Shown: piece after piece, positions 58,715 to 64,000 of the stretch
Numbering within the stretch: position 1 is the stretch's first letter
How the letters are laid out: each line of letters begins with the position of its first letter
NCBI GenBank assembly: GCA_943914555.1
Contig: CALUCM010000004.1
Location: forward strand, 1 to 64,000
Length of the DNA: 64,000 nt
Origin: an uncultured Francisella sp.
GTDB taxonomy: Bacteria; Pseudomonadota; Gammaproteobacteria; Burkholderiales; Neisseriaceae
Direction of reading: 5' to 3'
Program-made: the position numbers and the translations under genes
Notes under the pieces: model-generated
What the model saw: only the letters and a program-made list of their open reading frames with translations
Told to the model about the DNA's origin: nothing
The model's database searches: none

Positions 58715-59953
58715 TCAATTAATTGTTTGAATTGTTGCTGCGTCAGATAGCCGATAATGGGTATTCACATAGTCTTTTAAAATAGCAATAAACTCCCTCA
58801 CCAAACCTTCACCACGCAAAGTAACTGTTTTTTCACCATCAATATATACGGGAGCAACTGGAACCTCCCCCGCACCTGGCAAACTAATACCAATATTGGC
58901 TAATTTACTTTCTCCAGGACCATTGACTACACAGCCCATTACTGCAACTTTCATATTTTCAACACCAGGATGGCTCTTTTGCCAGATAGGCATTTGCTGC
59001 TCTAGATAAGCTTGGATTTCTAAAGCCATTCGTTGAAAAAAAACACTGGTAGTGCGCCCACAGCCAGGACAAGCTGTAACAGAAGGCATAAAGCTACGTA
59101 AATCCATACTCTGTAACAATTCTTGTGCAACTTTCACTTCTTTGGTTCTAGACTCTCCTGGAATAGGGGTTAAGGATAAACGAATAGTGTCGCCAATCCC
59201 CTCTTGCAGCAAAATAGCTAAAGCCGCACTGGAAGCCACAATCCCTCTACTGCCCAAACCAGCCTCCGTTAAACCCAAATGAAGAGGATAAATACAGCGA
59301 GAAGCCAATTCACGATATACCGATATCAATTGCTGCACTTTACTTACCTTACAGGAAAGAATAATTTTTTCCGCAGGTAAACCAATTTCTCTTGCACGCG
59401 CTGCAGATTCTAATGCAGAAATCACTAAGCCCTTTTCTACCACTGCAAAGTTACTCAATGGCTGGTCCAATTGACGATTTTCATCCATCAAGCGGCTCAT
59501 CACTTTTTTATCTAAGCTTCCCCAATTCACTCCTATACGAATCACTTTGTTATTTTTTATCGCCTGTTCAATCATAAAAGCAAATTTATCATTGCCATGA
59601 CTACCTTGAGCAACATTTCCTGGATTAATACGATATTTATCCAAAGCTCGTCCACACCCGGGATAATCTCGTAACAAACGATCCCCATTAAAATGGAAAT
59701 CACCCACTAAAGGGAGTTCTTCATAACCTTTGGCTATTAATTGATCTTTAATTGCTTCTACCCGAGAAGCTGCTTCAGCAGTGTTGATAGTCAAACGCAC
59801 TAACTCAGAGCCGGCTTGAGCCAATTGAATAATTTGACTAACAGTAGCTTTTATATCAGCAGTATCAGTATTAGTCATTGACTGCACACGCACAGGGTAA
59901 GCAGAACCTAGCCATAATGAGCCTATTTTGATCTGAACCGTTGGGCGACGCAC
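58715..59953 (-). CDS. ispG: HMB-PP synthase IspG (GcpE)
   Basis: IspG is a 4Fe-4S enzyme of the MEP isoprenoid pathway, making (E)-4-hydroxy-3-methylbut-2-enyl diphosphate. The 412-residue product has the N-terminal TIM barrel ([20 protein letters not shown]-type GDFHFNGD) and cluster cysteines in [10 protein letters not shown] and GCVVNGPGE. The length resembles the longer betaproteobacterial form. rodZ, normally just upstream, is absent; pilF lies 21 bp away. Confidence 0.96.
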   Translation of the reverse strand: MRRPTVQIKIGSLWLGSAYPVRVQSMTNTDTADIKATVSQIIQLAQAGSELVRLTINTAEAASRVEAIKDQLIAKGYEELPLVGDFHFNGDRLLRDYPGCGRALDKYRINPGNVAQGSHGNDKFAFMIEQAIKNNKVIRIGVNWGSLDKKVMSRLMDENRQLDQPLSNFAVVEKGLVISALESAARAREIGLPAEKIILSCKVSKVQQLISVYRELASRCIYPLHLGLTEAGLGSRGIVASSAALAILLQEGIGDTIRLSLTPIPGESRTKEVKVAQELLQSMDLRSFMPSVTACPGCGRTTSVFFQRMALEIQAYLEQQMPIWQKSHPGVENMKVAVMGCVVNGPGESKLANIGISLPGAGEVPVAPVYIDGEKTVTLRGEGLVREFIAILKDYVNTHYRLSDAATIQTIN

Positions 59954-59974
59954 TAGTTGATGTTCCTTTATTAT

Positions 59975-60736
59975 TTAATGGAGTAGCTGCCAAGTTTCTT
60001 TGGCATAGGGGAAATACTTTTTTAGTTGATTAATATAATATTGACGCAAATCATTATTGTGTAAATGACTAGCCAATTGCACTGCAAAAGACAGATCTTC
60101 TGGCCTAGGAGGAGGATTTAATTCATCATAACGATCTAAATATTGTTTGGCCTTAATATAGTGACCTTGTATATCATAAAGTCGTGCCATTTCTAAAAAA
60201 CTATAAGGAAAATTAGGAGCAGCTGTTATGGCTTGGTGCAACGTTTCCTTGGCCTGATCGTATTGTCCAAGACGGGACAAGCAGATGCCCTTATTCATAT
60301 AAGCAACTTGAATATTTGGATTGGTTAAATCAGCAGCGGCCCGATCAAAATATACTAAAGATTCTCCTGGACTTCTTAATGAATCGCAAACAAACCAACC
60401 ATAGGCATTATTGATTTCAGCATTGCGCGGTGCCAAAGATAAAGCTTTGCTATATGCGCTTTGCGCTGCGGTGTTATTTTTCATGCTTTGATAGATATAT
60501 GCCTGAGCCATCCAAGAAGTAAAACGATTGCTATCAAGAGCAATTACCTCGTTGATGGTATTAATAGCAGAACGATAATTTCTGTTCTTGGCAAGTTCAA
60601 TGGCCAAAACTGTTTTGGTATCAATCAAATTAGCTTTTTTTTCTTCAGGACTAGTTTTATCATGATCTAGGTGCCAAGAAGCACAACCAATTAACGTACT
60701 AAATAACAACAAAAAAATCCAAACAGGTAATCTCAT
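59975..60736 (-). CDS. pilF: PilF/PilW-type TPR lipoprotein for type IV pili
   Basis: The 253-residue lipoprotein has a signal ending in lipobox LIGC (residue 18) and about six TPR repeats, for example NRFTSWMAQAYIYQSM, NAEINNAYGWFVC and PNFPYSFLEMARLY. The homologue is the pilotin that places the PilQ secretin in the outer membrane (PilF in Pseudomonas, PilW in Neisseria). Position next to rlmN is conserved. Confidence 0.93.
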   Translation of the reverse strand: MRLPVWIFLLLFSTLIGCASWHLDHDKTSPEEKKANLIDTKTVLAIELAKNRNYRSAINTINEVIALDSNRFTSWMAQAYIYQSMKNNTAAQSAYSKALSLAPRNAEINNAYGWFVCDSLRSPGESLVYFDRAAADLTNPNIQVAYMNKGICLSRLGQYDQAKETLHQAITAAPNFPYSFLEMARLYDIQGHYIKAKQYLDRYDELNPPPRPEDLSFAVQLASHLHNNDLRQYYINQLKKYFPYAKETWQLLH

Positions 60737-60752
60737 AGACTCTCTCCTAGTC

Positions 60753-61832
60753 TTACTGAATTTGCATGATACTCTTACTGCGAGTTGTTTTGTCTTTTAC
60801 TTTCCCTACCAATTGGCCGCAAGCGGCATCAATCTCATCCCCACGTGTTTTGCGCACAGTCACCACCAAACCAGCTTCTTGTAATATCTCTTTAAATACC
60901 CGAATATTTTGCGGATGAGAGCATTTAAAATCAGAGTGCGCAAAAGAATTAAAAGGAATTAAGTTAAATTTACAGGGTAAATCTTTAACTAGCTGCAATA
61001 AGGCTTTGGCCTGCGATGGTTTATCATTAATACCATCAATCATAGTGTATTCAAAAGTAATGAAATCGCGAGGTGCTCTAGCTAAATACAGCTGACAAGT
61101 TTTCATTAACTCTTGCAAAGGATATTTTTTATTGATGGGGACCAAAAAATCTCTTAACTCGTTAGTTGGTGCATGTAAAGACACTGCAAGTGACACTGGG
61201 CACTCCTGCGCTAGCTGTTTTATTTGCGGCAATAGGCCAGAAGTGGAAACTGTTACCCGACGCCTTGATAAACCATAAGCGTGATCATCCAACATCAAGC
61301 TTAAAGCTGAGATCAGTGCTTGAAAATTGGCTAGCGGCTCCCCCATGCCCATCATCACCACATTAGATACCACACGTTTATTTGCTAAGCTACCCATACG
61401 ATAATTAGCCCACCATAATTGGCCAATGATCTCATCTGCTGATAAATTGCGATTAAACCCCTGTTTACCAGTGGAGCAAAAACTACAATTTAATGCACAG
61501 CCAATTTGAGAAGAAACACACAAAGTATTTCTATCTCGTTCAGGAATATATACGCACTCCACCGCATTAAAGGCATCTACCCCCAATAGCCATTTAATGG
61601 TACCATCGTTGGCTTTTTTTTCTAATTGTACAGGCGGAATTTTTATCATTGCTCTTTCATACAACGCTTTTCTAAATGACTTTGCTAAATCAGTCATTTG
61701 CTCAAAATCTGTGATTTGATTTTGATGAATCCAACGCAAAAGCTGCTGAGCGCGAAAAGGCTTTTCACCCCATTCTTTTAAAAGCTCTGTTAAAGATAGC
61801 CGAGCACAACCCAGCAAATTAACGCGTTCCAT
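60753..61832 (-). CDS. rlmN: Dual-specificity rRNA/tRNA methyltransferase RlmN
   Basis: RlmN is a radical SAM enzyme that methylates C2 of A2503 in 23S rRNA and A37 in some tRNAs. The 359 residues have the cluster motif CALNCSFC near residue 105 and the two methyl-carrier cysteines, the last in [25 protein letters not shown] and VTVSTSGL are visible. It lies 11 bp after ndk. Confidence 0.97.
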   Translation of the reverse strand: MERVNLLGCARLSLTELLKEWGEKPFRAQQLLRWIHQNQITDFEQMTDLAKSFRKALYERAMIKIPPVQLEKKANDGTIKWLLGVDAFNAVECVYIPERDRNTLCVSSQIGCALNCSFCSTGKQGFNRNLSADEIIGQLWWANYRMGSLANKRVVSNVVMMGMGEPLANFQALISALSLMLDDHAYGLSRRRVTVSTSGLLPQIKQLAQECPVSLAVSLHAPTNELRDFLVPINKKYPLQELMKTCQLYLARAPRDFITFEYTMIDGINDKPSQAKALLQLVKDLPCKFNLIPFNSFAHSDFKCSHPQNIRVFKEILQEAGLVVTVRKTRGDEIDAACGQLVGKVKDKTTRSKSIMQIQ

Positions 61833-61843
61833 TTTAAACGTTG

Positions 61844-62269
61844 TTAGTACGAAAAAATCTCGTTTTCTTTAAAAAAATAATTGATTTCGATTTTAGCATT
61901 GCTCAGACTATCTGAACCATGCACCGCATTAGCTTCTACAGAAGAAGCAAAATCATAACGAATGGTACCTTCTTTGGCTTTTTTCGGATCAGTGGCTCCC
62001 ATTAATTCGCGATTCATTGCTACTGCATTTTCTCCCTCTAATACTTGGACAACCACTGGCCCAGAGATCATGTACTGAACTAAGTCAACAAAAAAGGCCT
62101 TATCTTGGTGTACGGCATAAAAACCTTCAACCTCTTCTTTTGTCAGTTGCTTCATCTGCAAAGCAACAATTTTTAAACCATTTTTTTCAAAACGACTTTC
62201 AATTTCTCCAATCACATTCTTTGCCACTGCATCAGGCTTAATAATTGACAAAGTTCTCTCGACTGCCAT
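61844..62269 (-). CDS. ndk: Nucleoside diphosphate kinase
   Basis: Ndk moves the gamma phosphate between nucleoside triphosphates. The 141-residue product has [12 protein letters not shown] at the start and the active His in [12 protein letters not shown]. The ATG at 62269 is chosen because AAGGA sits at the right distance; the ATG at 62275 overlaps that site. Confidence 0.97.
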   Translation of the reverse strand: MAVERTLSIIKPDAVAKNVIGEIESRFEKNGLKIVALQMKQLTKEEVEGFYAVHQDKAFFVDLVQYMISGPVVVQVLEGENAVAMNRELMGATDPKKAKEGTIRYDFASSVEANAVHGSDSLSNAKIEINYFFKENEIFSY

Positions 62270-62311
62270 ACTCATCCTTTATCGATATATTTGCAAAAGA
62301 GCCTTATCTTA

Positions 62312-63427
62312 TCATTTCATCTGTAGATGCGGTAGATCCAAGTAAGCTTTAGACTGCATTTCCCGCATGCGACTTGCAGTACGCACGAATTCCTCTGCAA
62401 ACGGACCTTCTGTATAAAGCTTTTCTGGAGAAGTTTCCATGGTCATCGCTACTTTGACATGGCAATCATAAAAAATATCAAATAACCATGTTAGTCGGCG
62501 TGCTTCTTGTTGCTGATTAGCGTTTAGTTTTTTTACACCAGAGATAAATACATAGGAATAACATTTAGCTAACTCTAAATAATCTCTCTGCGAACGAGGC
62601 TGGCAACAAAGTTCCTTAAAACCAAACCAAATAGCATTATCACTGCTTTTCTTGGCTTGTACAGTATGACCTAAAATTGTAAAACAAGGATCAACTGCCA
62701 CTTCACCTTCACTAACTCTAATAAATAATTCATTAAGATGCTTTTCCTGATTTGCATCAAGACCTTTAAAAAAAAACTCTGCTTGATCAGGATAAGTTTG
62801 GCGGTAATCAACACCCCCATCTACATTGACAATATGAAAACATTTTTCCAGTAAAGCAATGGTTGGTAAGAAACTGGAACGGTTTAATCCTTGCTCATAA
62901 AGTTTATTGGGTGGGAAATTAGAAGTAGCAACTATGACCATATGATGCGCCAACATTGACTCAAGTAAACGACCCAGAATCATTGCATCGGCAATATCGC
63001 TAACATGGAATTCATCAAAACATAAGACACGATAGTTTGAAGCAAATTTCTTAGCTATAGTGGTCAATGGATCTTGATGATGTTTATATTCCCGCATTTT
63101 TTGATGCACTTCTGCCATAAAAGCGTGAAAATGAATACGTTTTTTATTACTAATGGGCAAACATTGGAAAAAAGCGTTCATTAAAAAGCTTTTACCACGT
63201 CCAACACCACCCCATAGATAAATGCTCTGCGGGATTGTCTTACTAATAAAACCAATGCGCCTTAACAAGGACTTATTTTTCTTTTCATAATTAATGATCG
63301 CCTGCCACAACCCATCCAAAACCGTGATGGCATGACGTTGCGCTACATCAATTACAAAATGAGACTTCTGCGCGATTTTCTCATACCAAGCAAGTGGACG
63401 TAAATCTTGAACTATTTCTACATCCAT
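62312..63427 (-). CDS. zapE: Cell division protein ZapE (AFG1-like ATPase)
   Basis: The 371-residue AAA+ protein has Walker A GGVGRGKSFLMN near residue 75, VLCFDEFHVSDIADAMIL as Walker B region, and VATSNFPPNKLYEQGL. ZapE in E. coli associates with FtsZ under stress; the mitochondrial relative handles misfolded membrane proteins. It lies 4 bp after proS, a less usual neighbour. Confidence 0.94.
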   Translation of the reverse strand: MDVEIVQDLRPLAWYEKIAQKSHFVIDVAQRHAITVLDGLWQAIINYEKKNKSLLRRIGFISKTIPQSIYLWGGVGRGKSFLMNAFFQCLPISNKKRIHFHAFMAEVHQKMREYKHHQDPLTTIAKKFASNYRVLCFDEFHVSDIADAMILGRLLESMLAHHMVIVATSNFPPNKLYEQGLNRSSFLPTIALLEKCFHIVNVDGGVDYRQTYPDQAEFFFKGLDANQEKHLNELFIRVSEGEVAVDPCFTILGHTVQAKKSSDNAIWFGFKELCCQPRSQRDYLELAKCYSYVFISGVKKLNANQQQEARRLTWLFDIFYDCHVKVAMTMETSPEKLYTEGPFAEEFVRTASRMREMQSKAYLDLPHLQMK

Positions 63428-63431
63428 TGGC

Positions 63432-64000
63432 TTATACCTTACTTATCAAATTAAGAAGATGAGAAACAACATCTTCTGTACTGATTTTTTCTATCTGATC
63501 ACAGCCACGTCGTTGATATTCAATAACACCTTGCTCTAAGCCTTTGGCACCAATAACAAGGCGATAGGGAATGCCAATAAGCTCTGAGTCATTCAATAAT
63601 ACACCTGCGCGTTCATCACGATCATCCAGTAAAACTTCCAGGCCAGCACTCATCAATTCCTGATATAGTTGATCGCTGTATTGCTTTATTGCAGCATTTT
63701 TATGGTAATTCATAGGCACAATCACTACAGTAAACGGCGCCAAGGCCAACGGCCAAATAATGCCTTTATCATCATGATTTTGCTCGATACTCGCTGCCAT
63801 CACTCGGCTAATACCTAAGCCATAGCAACCCATTTTTATTGTTTTAGAATGACCATCTTGATCTAAAAATTTAGCTTGCATTGCTCGACTATATTGCTCT
63901 CCTAGTTCAAATATGTGCCCTACTTCAATACCTCGAGCCAGTTTTAATGTGCCCTGTCCATCTGGTGAAGGATCCCCTTCTTCTGCATTGCGAATATCCA
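63432..64000 (-). CDS. proS: Prolyl-tRNA synthetase (C-terminal part, 5' end outside window)
   Basis: The frame is open to the right edge and encodes about 189 residues: GDPSPDGQGTLKLARGIEVG, IFELGEQYSRAM, then MGCYGLGISRVMAASIEQ (motif 3) and the anticodon-binding domain with DDRDERAGVLLNDSELIGIP. This is the bacterial-type ProS. The internal Met at 63881 is not the start. It appears to lead the zapE-ndk-rlmN run. Confidence 0.96.
   Translation of the reverse strand, partial: DIRNAEEGDPSPDGQGTLKLARGIEVGHIFELGEQYSRAMQAKFLDQDGHSKTIKMGCYGLGISRVMAASIEQNHDDKGIIWPLALAPFTVVIVPMNYHKNAAIKQYSDQLYQELMSAGLEVLLDDRDERAGVLLNDSELIGIPYRLVIGAKGLEQGVIEYQRRGCDQIEKISTEDVVSHLLNLISKV

Overview
The window is a dense, AT-rich bacterial chromosome segment of about 64 kb with roughly 64 protein genes. 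I see no rRNA, tRNA, CRISPR array or insertion sequence. The gene families are proteobacterial. Several gene orders point to Betaproteobacteria, and within them to something Neisseriales-like: dnaA-dnaN-gyrB without recF, dnaB followed directly by a minor-pilin operon (as in the Neisseria dnaB-pilHIJKL arrangement), argH next to an AlgZ-type kinase, priB inside the rpsF operon, and hfq directly after der. This placement is inference from gene order; no phylogeny was run.

Layout. 1-526: 5' part of a secreted protein with 26-residue tandem repeats. 0.7-8.7 kb: acnB, argH, an AlgZ-like kinase without its AlgR partner, a class V aminotransferase, queH and a YceI-like protein. 8.8-13.4 kb: a frameshifted small ORF, then thiL-pgpA-phoB-phoR-queC on the minus strand. 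13.4-22.2 kb: prfC, a zinc-uptake operon running into rdgC-dcd-DUF2062, sixA, ubiB and ridA. 22.3-27.3 kb: mltB-dnaX-ybaB-recR-grxB-cobB, with an apparent dnaX frameshift signal and a cobB lacking its GTS motif. 27.4-31 kb: rpsF-priB-rpsR-rplI and an OPT transporter. 31.2-37.1 kb: pqiABC-hisA-rapZ-rbgA. 37.3-45 kb: gyrB/dnaN/dnaA divergent from rpmH-rnpA-yidD-yidC. 45-55 kb: purL, dnaB and fimT-pilV-pilW-pilX-pilE. 55-64 kb: proS-zapE-ndk-rlmN-pilF-ispG-hisS-yfgM-der-hfq, a conserved block from which rodZ and bamB are missing.

The genes are mostly housekeeping: replication (dnaA, dnaN, gyrB, dnaB, dnaX, priB, recR), translation, TCA cycle, purine and arginine synthesis, isoprenoids, ubiquinone and queuosine. 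Surface functions are type IV pilus tip proteins, the Pqi lipid-transport system and zinc import. No complete undescribed multi-gene system is evident. The most interesting items are the repeat protein at the left edge, the deleted sirtuin, the dnaX slippery site, an inserted loop in the PhoB receiver domain, the missing members of conserved operons, and a structured non-coding stretch between pilE and hfq.
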